DNA of 64,000 bases from NCBI RefSeq assembly GCF_900103215.1, contig NZ_FNGV01000005.1, forward strand, positions 62,001 through 126,000. Direction: 5' to 3'. Position 1 is the first letter of the stretch. Each line of letters opens with the position of its first letter. The translations under genes were made by a program, and so were the position numbers. The notes beneath the pieces were generated by a model. That model searched no databases, was not told where the DNA came from, and was given only the letters and a program-made list of their open reading frames with translations. Source of the DNA: Kriegella aquimaris. GTDB lineage: Bacteria > Bacteroidota > Bacteroidia > Flavobacteriales > Flavobacteriaceae. Shown here piece by piece: positions 8,708-19,200 of the stretch.

Positions 8708-9694
8708 CTACCGTATCAGGCATTCCCTTGCAGTTTCCAATAACGAGATGCGTTTGCCCAAATCAATTTCTAAGGGAAGTTGCGCCAGCCCCAAAAGTCT
8801 TCTTATAATTTCAATGGCGGTGAACTTGGCGCACAGTTCATTGTCTAATTTCGCCAAGGTTTTATAATGTGTTAACGCATTGTCAATCAGTTTTTGAGGT
8901 TGATCGGCCATTTTCAAATGGGCAATAGTTACCCCGATTTCAAATTCGGGAAATCCGAAAAAGCAGAATTCGGGGTCAATGACTTTGATTCCATTATTTG
9001 TTTTTAACCAACTTCCCGGAAAATAATCTCCATGCAAAAGTGTATTGCCATCCGCTAGATAGCGTCTCCCCAGTTCCTCAACTTTTGTCTTCAAGTCATC
9101 ATCTTTTGAAAATGATGCTCCAATACTCTTTAGCCCAGGAAGTATTTGGTCGAGATCAAGTCCGTTATCACTTAAATAAAGATATTGAAAAATATGTTCA
9201 TGATTCAAGGCGCGCATCTTTCGATTCCGAATGGGGGCAGTAACCGAATTAGCATCGAAACTTGTATGCAGGGTTGCAACAAATGTAATGATGTCTAACA
9301 ACTCTTTTTCACCGATTGTTTTACCACTTTTATAAAGAAAAGTGTAATCTGATCCGGCACCTAGGTCTTCCATTGCCATCACACTATTCACTTTATCAAG
9401 TCCTATAAGTGTGGGCATCATTTGATTTAATGATGGTTTCGTTCTGATTAGCTCATAGAATTCCGCTTCACGAAGTACCCGTTCTTGAGGCGCTGCAACT
9501 TGGGGATATTTTTCCACATAATCACGGCTCTGTTTTATTATAAAAGTACGCTGGCCCGTATCAATACGAAGGGTAAAGTTCATGTTTCCTTCCCCGGGCA
9601 CTTCCACAGAAGCTATTTGCTCATGTGGTTTTAGCCAACCCTGCTGTTTTAAGTACGGTTGTAATTCGATTATGTCGTTTGATAATTTTTTCAT
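8708..9694 (-). CDS. APH-superfamily phosphotransferase, methylthioribose-kinase-like
   Basis: This 328-residue kinase has the aminoglycoside/choline kinase fold. The catalytic loop LLHGDYFPGSWL and the metal site VIDPEFCFFG with a following FEIG resemble methylthioribose kinase, which has the HGD-x3-GS and VIDPEF-x-F-x-G pattern. The N-terminal lobe has a nucleotide loop EGNMNFTLRI and FIIKQSR with the ATP lysine. MTR kinases phosphorylate the C1 hydroxyl of a 5-substituted ribose. It is the last gene of the cluster, 21 bases after the nucleoside hydrolase gene, so the natural inference is phosphorylation of the sugar freed by that enzyme. Thiamine or choline kinase activity is an alternative within the superfamily. 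Confidence 0.75.
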   Translation of the reverse strand: MKKLSNDIIELQPYLKQQGWLKPHEQIASVEVPGEGNMNFTLRIDTGQRTFIIKQSRDYVEKYPQVAAPQERVLREAEFYELIRTKPSLNQMMPTLIGLDKVNSVMAMEDLGAGSDYTFLYKSGKTIGEKELLDIITFVATLHTSFDANSVTAPIRNRKMRALNHEHIFQYLYLSDNGLDLDQILPGLKSIGASFSKDDDLKTKVEELGRRYLADGNTLLHGDYFPGSWLKTNNGIKVIDPEFCFFGFPEFEIGVTIAHLKMADQPQKLIDNALTHYKTLAKLDNELCAKFTAIEIIRRLLGLAQLPLEIDLGKRISLLETARECLIR

Positions 9695-9715
9695 TCGTGC
9701 TCTACTTTTATCCGA

Positions 9716-10642
9716 CTATTCACTGGCAACTAGACTAGAAATCAATTTCTGATGATAACCTTCCACAACATCATAACAGTAGGTGATTGGATAGCCATCA
9801 CCGTTATCGCAAAGTAAATACTGTTTGTAGACAGTATTGTTGTTCTGCTTTACGGTGTCATCAAGATGTATTTCCAAACGGGCATTTAATGGTTCTGAAA
9901 TAATATCTTCAGGAGCCATAATATAGTGGCTGGCTAAAACGTCAAAGGGATTAAAGCCCTTGGCTCCTTGATCCAACCACTGTTTTAACCAAGGTTCGGA
10001 AGCTTCTGCCAGCCATTCATTTTTTATATCCCCATTTTTTAAAGTTTCTACATCTTCTTTTTTTAGCCATACTTTATTTGAAATTTCGAACGGACAGAGT
10101 ACAACGGGAACCTCGTGTTCAAAAAGAATTCTAAAAGCATCATTGTCTAAATCAAAGTTCAGGTCTTGGGCGTGATTGCCCTGATTTCCGATTTTAAAAT
10201 AATCGGTGGGTTTTCTGCGTCCCGCGACTAAAACGACTTCTTGTATTTGAGATTTAAGTTCAGGATATTTCAACAGCAACAGCCCAACATTAGTAGCAGG
10301 GCCAATCGCCATAATAATCATTTTTTGGTGCTTTAGGGCTTCCGCTAAGGCTTCTACGGCATCATTGGTTGTCACGTTTTGTATGTTAATGCCTTTATCG
10401 GCACCTTTATAAACGGGAATTTTATACGACGAAAACTCATCAGCCATTTTTTTTGACAGGCTAAAGGCATTTTCGATAAGGGTATTTCCGAAAATCGCAC
10501 TGATACCGCAAATATCGATATTATCAGCTTTCATCAGCTGAAGTACGGCGTAGCCATCGTCAACGTCACAATAGCCATCTCTTTTATGTCTTTTCATTCC
10601 TACGGAGAGATCGGTATCGATCCAAACCTGTTTTTTGTTCAT
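9716..10642 (-). CDS. Divergent inosine-uridine-type nucleoside hydrolase
   Basis: This 308-residue enzyme belongs to the calcium-dependent nucleoside hydrolases that split the N-glycosidic bond of ribonucleosides. The Ca-binding motif is present but interrupted: IDTD (residues 8-11) and DVDDGYA (26-32) are separated by about 14 residues, where family members usually have about three. VVLVAGR, the substrate loop AQDLNFDLDNDAF (Asn conserved, Asp in place of the usual Glu) and PFDVLA near the C-terminus are seen; the aspartate there is kept but the preceding histidine of classical members is Phe. There is no signal peptide, so it acts in the cytosol. It sits between the ABC genes and the kinase. 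Substrate is unknown; a modified nucleoside is likely. Confidence 0.8.
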   Translation of the reverse strand: MNKKQVWIDTDLSVGMKRHKRDGYCDVDDGYAVLQLMKADNIDICGISAIFGNTLIENAFSLSKKMADEFSSYKIPVYKGADKGINIQNVTTNDAVEALAEALKHQKMIIMAIGPATNVGLLLLKYPELKSQIQEVVLVAGRRKPTDYFKIGNQGNHAQDLNFDLDNDAFRILFEHEVPVVLCPFEISNKVWLKKEDVETLKNGDIKNEWLAEASEPWLKQWLDQGAKGFNPFDVLASHYIMAPEDIISEPLNARLEIHLDDTVKQNNNTVYKQYLLCDNGDGYPITYCYDVVEGYHQKLISSLVASE

Positions 10643-10731
10643 TGCTCTAATTATTCGTTATTAAATTCCGGACTAAAATACTTTGTAAATTTTGATGTCT
10701 AATAGGTCGTTCTATATGCCAAAACTTAATT

Positions 10732-11463
10732 TTAATCACTGTTCACTTTCAACCCGTCCCAAAAAGCAATTTCATGCTGTACGCCGGTATTTGGGTCATT
10801 GATAAACTCTTTTTTGCCTTCATACACCTTGAGTTGACCTTTATGCATATATCCGATTTTATCTCCCATCAATACAGCTTCCTTAAGATCATGAGTGACG
10901 AACAATGATGTAATTTGATATTCCTTTGTTAATTTTTTGAACAACACTTGCATACGTTGGCGTGTACCTGCATCTAAACTTCCAAAGGGCTCGTCTAACA
11001 GCAATAATGAGGGTTCGGTAATGATGGCTCTTCCGAAAGAAACGCGTTGTCGCTGACCGCCCGAAAGTTGATTGGGCATTTTTTTTGCCTGCCCTTCCAA
11101 TTCTAAACTTTTTATCATCTGGCTTACTCGCTCCGTTATATCGGTATTTGATAATTTTTTCAAGCGCAGACCAAATGCAATGTTCTCGAAAATATTGAGA
11201 TGCGGAAATAGTAAATCCTCTTGATAGAGATACACAATGTTACGCTCCGAAGGTTTTTTATCATTGATGCGTTCGCCGTTCAATATTATACTTCCCGAAT
11301 CTGGGCTTACGAGTCCGGCAATTGTTTTCAGCATGGTAGTTTTTCCACAACCTGATTTTCCTAAAATACTCAGGGTTTGATGGGCCTCCAACTGAAAATT
11401 AAGCGTCTTTACAACATGCTCGTTATGAAAACTTTTTACAATATCCTTTATTTCTAAAAACAT
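10732..11463 (-). CDS. ABC transporter ATP-binding protein (YnjD-like)
   Basis: This 243-residue importer ATPase has Walker A GKSGCGKTT, the Q-loop YLYQEDLLFPH, the signature LSGGQRQRV, Walker B LLLLDEP and the H-loop FVTHD. It is of the spermidine/iron/thiamine (POT) type but lacks the C-terminal TOBE extension. Its start overlaps the stop of the permease gene by one base. With the two permeases and the lipoprotein it forms one complete importer. Confidence 0.93.
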   Translation of the reverse strand: MFLEIKDIVKSFHNEHVVKTLNFQLEAHQTLSILGKSGCGKTTMLKTIAGLVSPDSGSIILNGERINDKKPSERNIVYLYQEDLLFPHLNIFENIAFGLRLKKLSNTDITERVSQMIKSLELEGQAKKMPNQLSGGQRQRVSFGRAIITEPSLLLLDEPFGSLDAGTRQRMQVLFKKLTKEYQITSLFVTHDLKEAVLMGDKIGYMHKGQLKVYEGKKEFINDPNTGVQHEIAFWDGLKVNSD

Positions 11464-12236
11464 CAGACCATTTTTTTGAATACATACCGCTTGTTAAAAT
11501 ATAACAGTACAACAGGCGGGAAAATTAATAAGCAACAACTTAAAGCGCCATAGTAATAATTGGCTTCTTTGATAAACAAGAATACCTTAATAGTCAACGT
11601 CTGTACTTTTCCAATCCCAATAATGGAGGTAAGACCGTATTCGAACCAGGAAATAAGAAAGGTCTGGAAAAAGCAGACCAATAACATACTTTTGGCCATG
11701 GGCAATAATACCTTGGTATAAGTTTGCAATCGGCTCCCCCCTAATGTGGCCGTTAAATCGGCATAGCTTTTCATCTTTTGGTTCCAAAAACTGCTAAAGA
11801 AAATAAGGGCATACGGAAAGGCAATCAGAAACTGCGCTACGACTACGCCGGTTACATTGCCAAAAAGCCCAAGTTTTATAAAAAAGAAACTCAAACAAGC
11901 CGCAAATACTACGGGTGCCAATATATAGGGAAAATAGGCCAATACGTTCAGTACTTTACTTTTAGGATGGTAATAAACAACCCTACTTATAAAGAAGCCG
12001 GAAATAGTTGTGACTATGGCAACGGATAATGATATGATAACAGAAATGACAAAACTCTGTAGAAGTCCGCCCTCAGAGGTCATAATTGTCGCCCAGTTCT
12101 TAAACCCGAAATAAGAGGGCAAGAAATCAGGAAACTGCCAACCGGACATTAATGATAGCAAGACCATATAGGTAAAGGGAAATAGCACCAAAAGCACTAA
12201 AAAACTTAGAAAAAAAGGTTTCCAGTAGCGTTTCAT
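11463..12236 (-). CDS. ABC transporter permease, second subunit
   Basis: This 257-residue inner-membrane protein has six predicted helices. The cytosolic coupling loop is near residues 150-180 (TATLGGSRLQTYTKVLLP, the EAA-like motif with conserved glycine). It forms the channel with the neighbouring permease; the two gene ends overlap by four bases. In E. coli the homologous YnjC is a fused two-domain permease, whereas here the halves are separate genes. The transported compound is not known. Confidence 0.88.
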   Translation of the reverse strand: MKRYWKPFFLSFLVLLVLFPFTYMVLLSLMSGWQFPDFLPSYFGFKNWATIMTSEGGLLQSFVISVIISLSVAIVTTISGFFISRVVYYHPKSKVLNVLAYFPYILAPVVFAACLSFFFIKLGLFGNVTGVVVAQFLIAFPYALIFFSSFWNQKMKSYADLTATLGGSRLQTYTKVLLPMAKSMLLVCFFQTFLISWFEYGLTSIIGIGKVQTLTIKVFLFIKEANYYYGALSCCLLIFPPVVLLYFNKRYVFKKMV

Positions 12237-13084
12237 ATCAAAGCATTTTTTCTTTTGGGCAAAAACAGAAACAATACAGTAGCTGAAACGATTATCGTGT
12301 AGAGCACGGCAGCAACATAACCTTCTGAAATTTTATCCAAATCATATTGTTTTATTTCCCTGATAATAAGAACCGAGAGCATTTGTGGTGATTCTTGCCC
12401 CAAAATCAGTGGTACTTCGTAAGAACCCAACAAAAATATAAAGTAAAGCACAATCAGAATGCGTGCCTTTTTTAATAGGATGGGCAGCTGTATGCGTTGA
12501 ACCACCTGTCGGGGGTTTGCACCTAGAGACTGGGCAAGTATCGACAGCTCATCTAAGCGCTCATTTTTAAAGACATTGAGAAATAACAACACAAAAAAAG
12601 GAAGTACCATGGTGATAAAGGCCAAGTTGATTCCCAATGCAAAAGTATCATTTACCAAATCTGGAAAATCCGTGGCTTCCCGAATCCATCCGAAAGCATA
12701 GCTGATTCGCGCAAAAAATCCACTTTTGGATAGCAATTGGAAAATAAAAAAACCGGTTACCACGCCCGGGATAGCCAAGGGGAGGTAAGCAATAAAAGAC
12801 AAGAATTTTTTTTCAAGGTTTTGGCGGAATTGAATGGTGATCCATAATGCTCCTCCAACGGAAGCTGCCATCGAAACAAAGGCAATCAAAGCACTATAGA
12901 TAAGTGACTTAAAGAATTCACCCGATTGCAATACGGCGAGCCAGAATTTGAAAGTAAACCCCGTGTTTACCACTCCTACTACGCCAAAACTATAGAGCAA
13001 AGCATAGATGAAAGCTAATGCGAAAGGCAATATACCGATTAGCACAAAAAGTACTAGCCCTATATGTGGTATTCTATTTTTCAA
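12233..13084 (-). CDS. ABC transporter permease, first subunit
   Basis: This 283-residue protein has six predicted helices and the coupling motif AQSLGANPRQVVQRIQLP. It overlaps both its upstream neighbour (the binding lipoprotein, 11 bases) and its downstream neighbour (4 bases), so the importer genes are tightly coupled in translation. It resembles permeases of the iron/thiamine/polyamine class. Confidence 0.88.
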   Translation of the reverse strand: MKNRIPHIGLVLFVLIGILPFALAFIYALLYSFGVVGVVNTGFTFKFWLAVLQSGEFFKSLIYSALIAFVSMAASVGGALWITIQFRQNLEKKFLSFIAYLPLAIPGVVTGFFIFQLLSKSGFFARISYAFGWIREATDFPDLVNDTFALGINLAFITMVLPFFVLLFLNVFKNERLDELSILAQSLGANPRQVVQRIQLPILLKKARILIVLYFIFLLGSYEVPLILGQESPQMLSVLIIREIKQYDLDKISEGYVAAVLYTIIVSATVLFLFLPKRKNALI

Positions 13085-14297
13085 TTACTTTGGTTCTAAA
13101 GTCTTCATACAATCGAATCATATATTCAGGTGCCGGTTCTTCCATGGCATAAGGTTCCAATTCCTCCATAGTAATGCCGTAATTTCTTTTTGGGGCACTT
13201 TTGAATTTTTTTTGCCATTCTACCGGTAGTTTTGAAACCTTCAATACCGTATTGGCATCCATACCATCAGCTCTTGATTTTTCGAGCTGTGCTTCTGGGG
13301 ATATCAAGAAATCGATGACCTGCATCGCTCCGGCCTTTTGTGACGCATTATCTAAAATACCCAAATAGTTCGCATTTTTAATGGTACCGTTTTCCCAAGG
13401 ATATCCTTTTGTAGATTTTGGATAGAGTCCGCTCAATACTTTGTCTTCTATTCCTCCCTCATTAAAACCATACACAATATGAAGCTCGCCAGTGGCGAAT
13501 AATTGGTTCATTTTCGACTGTTCTTTTGGAAAGGTTTCGCCTTCCTTCCAAAAATACATTTTGTTGGAATTGATAAAATCCCAAAGTGCTTTTGATAGTG
13601 TCTTATATTTTTTTTCGTCGAAAGGCCCGTCGAGGCCTTTAGGTCCTTCTGCTAATTCGGCGAGGAAACTTTTCAGCATGGTCATTCCCGTAAAGTCGTT
13701 GGAAATGGTGAATGTACCCGGGTATTCTCTCACATACGCTTCCAACTCGCGAAGATTTTTAGGAGGGGCTGGTACTTTTACCGAATTATAAACCATGGCG
13801 AACTGGTTGATGCTCCAAGGGCATTCCATATAATTTACGGGTTGCTGAAAATCGGTATTGATAAAGGTGTCGTTAAAATCAATAAATTTTGCATTCGGCA
13901 GTTGTTTGACAAAAGGGCCCCAGAGTCCGTCTATTTTACGAAGTTGAAAGAAGGTTTCTCCGTTTATCCATACCATATCGACTTGACCATTTCTTACATT
14001 GGCCTGTTTCTCACCCATGACCAATTGAACGATTTCAGGCCCCTGCCCACCACTGATTCTTAGGTCAATGTTGTATTTTTTCTTTACAGTGGGCACCACA
14101 TAGTTATTCATGTAGTTATTGATGACCGGGCTACCCTGCCACATCATAAAGTTTACAGTGGTTCCTGTCGCTTTTATCGAAATCTGTTCCCAAGGTTCTT
14201 TTCTCAATTGCTCATCGTCTGCTTTCTTTGCATCACCATTACAGGCAATCAATAAAAATCCGATTAAGAATATGGCCAATGATTTATACATCGTCAC
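13074..14297 (-). CDS. YnjB-family ABC transporter substrate-binding lipoprotein
   Basis: This 407-residue protein has a lipoprotein signal (hydrophobic stretch ending LLIAC, Cys19), so it is tethered in the periplasm. The mature part follows the COG4134/YnjB pattern: TTVNFMMWQGSPVINNYM, VDMVWINGETFFQL, GLWGPFVKQLPN, CPWSINQFAMVYNS, PAPPKNLREL and FTGMTMLKSFLAEL. E. coli YnjB is part of an ABC importer of uncertain substrate. Here the linkage to SusCD, nucleoside hydrolase and a sugar kinase hints at a nucleoside-like ligand. It overlaps the DoxX-like gene by 14 bases. Confidence 0.85.
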   Translation of the reverse strand: MTMYKSLAIFLIGFLLIACNGDAKKADDEQLRKEPWEQISIKATGTTVNFMMWQGSPVINNYMNNYVVPTVKKKYNIDLRISGGQGPEIVQLVMGEKQANVRNGQVDMVWINGETFFQLRKIDGLWGPFVKQLPNAKFIDFNDTFINTDFQQPVNYMECPWSINQFAMVYNSVKVPAPPKNLRELEAYVREYPGTFTISNDFTGMTMLKSFLAELAEGPKGLDGPFDEKKYKTLSKALWDFINSNKMYFWKEGETFPKEQSKMNQLFATGELHIVYGFNEGGIEDKVLSGLYPKSTKGYPWENGTIKNANYLGILDNASQKAGAMQVIDFLISPEAQLEKSRADGMDANTVLKVSKLPVEWQKKFKSAPKRNYGITMEELEPYAMEEPAPEYMIRLYEDFRTKVIEK

Positions 14298-14724
14298 GTT
14301 TTTTATTTTTTAGAAGACTGTCCAGCTCCATATATTTTTCCTTGTAGGTACTTAAAGCAAAAGCCGCTGCGGCGGCCGTAAATACGGAATAGTCAAAAGC
14401 TCCTTTTATTCCTGTCGAAAAAGTCATTGACAGCGCAAAAATTAATAAGAGAACACCACTGAGTTTCGCAAATAGTTCCGTCTTGAAGCCCACAATTAAA
14501 AATAGTGCAAAAATGATTTCCGCAATCGTTGCTATCGTTCCGATTGTCGGAATGATCGCCTCAGGAAACCAAGGATTTATGAGTTGGGTATACCGTAAAA
14601 AACTTTCCCAATTGCCCCAAGTTGAAATCTCGGTTGGCCACACTCCCAGGCGATCTGCCACTGCCGATAAAAAGCCTAGAGAAATCGCAGTGCGTAAGAA
14701 TAGCTTGATTATTTTTTGCTTCAT
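14284..14724 (-). CDS. DoxX-like membrane protein
   Basis: This 146-residue protein has four hydrophobic helices, with the glycine- and alanine-rich pattern and the tryptophan-containing first loop (RLGVWPTEISTWGNW) of DoxX-family proteins. The role in this cluster is unknown. It is joined to the SusD gene by 24 bases and overlaps the binding-protein gene, so it is part of the operon and may aid transport or envelope redox balance; that is inference. Confidence 0.7.
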   Translation of the reverse strand: MKQKIIKLFLRTAISLGFLSAVADRLGVWPTEISTWGNWESFLRYTQLINPWFPEAIIPTIGTIATIAEIIFALFLIVGFKTELFAKLSGVLLLIFALSMTFSTGIKGAFDYSVFTAAAAAFALSTYKEKYMELDSLLKNKKRDDV

Positions 14725-14748
14725 GTCGTTACATTTTTGTCATCAGTC

Positions 14749-16197
14749 CTACTCTTTTTCCCACCAGGCTTTACTATTGATATTATCTCCACCGATACGA
14801 TCGACAGCCTCGGTATAGTTAACCTTATTAGTGGCCTGTTCCGATTCAGGATACAAATACCGAACGGGATATTTTCCTTCGTTGAGGTTGTCAGGGCCAG
14901 CCTTGAGTCTAGGTACACCTGTTCTGCGAATATTGAACCAGGCTTCGTGCCCAACCCCTATAAGACTCAACCACTTTTGGGAGAGTATCTTGTTGAGATT
15001 ATCGGCCCCGTTCAGTGCGATGGCTTCTCGAGTGAAATAGTCATCGGGTAGGGCAACATCATAATATTCGAAGCTGGCAGCAATTCCATTTTGATAATAC
15101 GTAGCTGCATCTCCGGCAATATAGTTTTTTTCTACCGCTTCCGCTAGCGCGAATTGTACCTCCGCGTACTGCATGAATTGAGCGTTTACCCCATCAGGCA
15201 CATCCCTGAAAATACTTCCGAAAAGTGAAACATCGTTCAAGTCGATGCCTTCAGCACTTATAGTTTCACGAGTCTGACCGTTCAAAAGTCCTTTGTATAT
15301 AGGAGTATTATTGGCCAGACTAGTCTGCGTAGGTTTGTAAAGTACCGTTACACGTGGATCGTTCCATAGAGAAAGTACAGAATCGACCGTTTTCGTCATA
15401 CGGTGTTCTTGATAAAGTCCGAGACTGGCCGTCGACATGGGCCATTGATTGGGCGCCGATCCCAAATAAGGTACCACGGCATTGTCGGCATTCGAAGCAA
15501 TCAGTTTACCATCATCTGCCAATGCCTGAATTTCCGAAAAATCGGTAAGCCGGTTGCTGATACGTAATAAATAACGTAGACGTAGTGAATTTGCAAAACG
15601 CACCCATTTGTTCAAATCATTGTCGAACATAACATCACCCTGAATGCTTGATGCAGTATTTTCTAATCGGGTGGCGGCACTTTCAAGAACTGTCAAAATA
15701 CCATTTTCGGGATCGGTATAAATAGCTTCCTGTGTATCGTACTTCGCAGTGAATTGTCCATCCAAAGCCTTTACTGCTTCGGAATAGGGAACATCGCCCC
15801 AAAGATCGGTCAGCTGTGAATAAAGATAACTAGCCATAATATCACCTACTGCAACATAAGCTTCGTTGGAGGTTTCAAGTGTTTGCATGGACCGAATGTC
15901 AGACAACAACCTAAAGATGGTGTTCCAATAACTACTGTTTGAACCCATTTCGTAACGATCTATGCGTTCAAATTCTACACTTGCCGCGAATTGTGCGAGG
16001 TAGTTCGACAACCGAAAACCTTGTTCATAGGCGTTTCTGTCAGCAGCGACCGATATAATATTTGTGAGTAAAAATTGTGGGTCTACATTTTGTGGTGCAT
16101 TGGGGTTTTCGTTAAGTTTATCAAAGTCTTCGGTGCACCCCGTGGTAAGAAAGAGAAGGGAAAGAAAGCTTATAAATATGTGTTTTGTGTTTTGCAT
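14749..16197 (-). CDS. SusD/RagB-family outer-membrane nutrient-binding lipoprotein
   Basis: This 482-residue lipoprotein (signal ending LTTGC, Cys21) is the surface ligand-binding lid of a SusCD importer. CTEDFDKLNENPNAPQ and QFLLTNII match the SusD-like class that includes non-glycan binders. TPR-like helices make up most of the protein. It starts 10 bases after the SusC stop, and the two form one outer-membrane complex. No polysaccharide-degrading enzyme is nearby, so a small-molecule ligand is more likely than a glycan. Confidence 0.92.
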   Translation of the reverse strand: MQNTKHIFISFLSLLFLTTGCTEDFDKLNENPNAPQNVDPQFLLTNIISVAADRNAYEQGFRLSNYLAQFAASVEFERIDRYEMGSNSSYWNTIFRLLSDIRSMQTLETSNEAYVAVGDIMASYLYSQLTDLWGDVPYSEAVKALDGQFTAKYDTQEAIYTDPENGILTVLESAATRLENTASSIQGDVMFDNDLNKWVRFANSLRLRYLLRISNRLTDFSEIQALADDGKLIASNADNAVVPYLGSAPNQWPMSTASLGLYQEHRMTKTVDSVLSLWNDPRVTVLYKPTQTSLANNTPIYKGLLNGQTRETISAEGIDLNDVSLFGSIFRDVPDGVNAQFMQYAEVQFALAEAVEKNYIAGDAATYYQNGIAASFEYYDVALPDDYFTREAIALNGADNLNKILSQKWLSLIGVGHEAWFNIRRTGVPRLKAGPDNLNEGKYPVRYLYPESEQATNKVNYTEAVDRIGGDNINSKAWWEKE

Positions 16198-16207
16198 TTG
16201 AAGCCTT

Positions 16208-19200
16208 TTAAAATTCGGTTTTTAAACTAAAGCCAAAACTTCGGGTTGAAGGATATGACATATCTTCCACCCCTTGAATGATATTGGTTTCTTGCAACGC
16301 GTTCAATTCGGGGTCAAAATGCGGATTTTCGGTAAACAACAGCAGATTGCTTCCCACCAACCCGAACTTGATATGTTGAAAGCCCAACAATTTTGTCAGA
16401 TTATCAGGAAAAATATAGTATAGGGCCACTTGCCGAAGCTTAACATAAGACGCACTATACAGAGCACTTGCTTCGTTACCGCGATCGAAGAAGTTATTGT
16501 AGAATTGACTGGCGGGCACGACCGTAGTATTTGCAACATATTCGGGATTATCTGTCGTGCCTACATCTACCAAACCATCACCGATAATACCCTCTTCCCT
16601 TCCGACTAGGGTCTCCTTTAAAATGCCTGAGGTACTCCCCAGAGCTTTGGTACGTGATACTATTGTACCACCCTTTCGCCAATCGACTAAAATTTTCAAT
16701 TCAACCCCTTTGTACTTGAACTTATTATTAAAACCCATTGTATAATCAGGATTATAATTGCCCAACAATCGCAAGGTGCCATCTTGTAACGGCAACCCAT
16801 TGGAACCGTAAAGTGTTTGTCCGTCAATCTCAATAAAACCACTACCGTACATATCACCCACTTGTCCATTTTCCTTGGCAATATAAAAAACAGTGTTGGC
16901 ACCGCCCGACCCTCCAAATACATTTGCCATTCCCGTGACGAATTGGTCTACGCCTTCAGGAAGTTCGGTGACCACACTTTTATATGTGGAGAAATTCATC
17001 GATGTCTGCCAATTGAAATTCGTATTTTGAATTACTTCTGCACTCAAAAGGGCCTCAAAACCACGGGTGCGGACTTTCCCACCGTTGACATTAAAGTTTG
17101 CAAAGCCGCTGGAGTTTGAGATGGGGCGAGAAATAATCTGATCGACACTGGTATTTTGATAGCCAGAAACATCAAATTGTACTTTGCTATTAAAGAAACG
17201 GATATCCAATCCTGCTTCTAAGGCATTCAACCTTTCTGGCCGCAGATTGGTGTTTTTAAGCACCGTTTCGTTGGTGACCCTAAAATTTGGTCCATAATTT
17301 TGATTAAAAAGAAAGTTTTGCGCATTTTGATATGGATCGGTATCGTTACCTACACTTGCCGCACTTAGACGAACATTCAAAAAAGAAATAGGGTTGGGAA
17401 GTTCGAACATGTTGGAGGCCACGTAGCTTAAACCAGCAGAATAGTATCCAAATGAATTATTGCTTTGGGGTAGGGTGCTGCTCCAGTCGTTCCTATAGGT
17501 CAAATTTAGATATACGGAATTCTGATAGGAAATATCCCCCGTACCATAGATACTATGAATACGTTTTTCGAATAACTGGCTATCCCCTTTCAAAGGGGTT
17601 CTAGAGTTTGCCAAGGTATAAATGCCGGGCAACGCCAATTGCGAAGCTTCCGAAAATTGGTATTTAATACGTTGATCAAAGCGGTTGGCACCTGCTGAAA
17701 GTGTATAGTCCCAATCTTCATTGATAATATCTTTATAGGATATCAATATATCAGTATTCAATTCTCTAAAACGAACATTGTCTTCTCGATAAGTACCAAA
17801 TGGATTGCTATTTGTGCTCACAGCCCTTCTGAAAGCTCGGGCATCGTCATAAGTATCCAATCCGGTTCGTACGCTTAGGTTTATCTTATCAGAAAAATTA
17901 TAAGTAGCAGATGCGTTCCCTAGAATTCTATTTTTTGTAAAACTATTGGTGTTCTCGAAAAGCGTTAAATAGGGGTTCGTTAGCCATAAATAATTGAAGT
18001 CGTAATGCTGTAAACCTTCTTGGCCTGCCTGCCAATAGTTACGCAGTGATTCAATATTGGTCTGTCTTCCCGTCCAATTAAAGCCGTACAGCACATTTTC
18101 ATACCCATACCCCAAATTAGGCCTGTTTTTACTGCGGGTATTGATATAATTTATGAAGGCCCTTGCCTTCAATTTATCACTTAAGACCTGGTCTATACTG
18201 ACGGCGAAACCATCACGTTTCAAATCAGTATTGGGCAAGATGCCTTCACTTCGTAAATTACTGTATGAAAGCCTACTGCTTCCGTTTTCTCCGGATGAAC
18301 TGATGGCAATATTGTTTTGGGTCGTAACACCGGTCTTGAAAAAATTACGGACATTGTTGGGCCTAGATTCCCAAGGCGTCGGTGTAATTTCGGTAAACGA
18401 ACCATTGGGGAAAGTACGGGCAATTACATCACCAGCACGAACTGGATTGCCATTAATGTCCGTTGATGGGCTATCAAATTGAGCTATCAATTGACCTTGG
18501 TCTAATCGAGGGCCGTAACTACTAATTCCTCCGTCGTTGATGCCCGAACCGATGCCATCTTCAAAGGCGTATTCGCCATTTGATCCACCGCCATAAAGAT
18601 TTTGATAATCAGGCAGGGTAAGTAAATTTTCTATGGTCAAGGTACTATTGATACTTACACCTAAACCCTGTTTTCTGCGACCTCTTTTAGTCGTGATAAC
18701 CACTACGCCATTAGCTGCACGGGCACCGTAAAGTGCGGCTGACCCAGCTCCTTTTAATATGGAAATGGAAGCAATATCATCAGCACTGATTTCCGATCCG
18801 CCATTGCCGTAATCTACCTCTTGAAGCGTTCCATCATTCACAAGGTTACTGGTAATTTGCTCATTGCTTATAGGTACGCCATCCACAACAAATAGAGGTT
18901 GGTTACTCCCGCTTAAGGAGTTTTCACCGCGAATTATAATACGTGAAGACGAGCCAACGCCCGATGACCCATTGGTAACCTGCACCCCGGCAACTTGTCC
19001 GGCTAGGCTATTAACTACATTAGTAAACGAAACCGCTGTAAGCGCTTCCGCGTCAACTTTTGTCACTGAAGACCCTAGTGACTGCTTTTCGCGCTCTATG
19101 CCTAAAGCAGTTACCACGATTTCGTCGAGCTGTTCCGTGGCTATTTGAATGGTTATGAACTCAGGAATATGACCGTTGATTACTTCAATATCTTGGGAGA

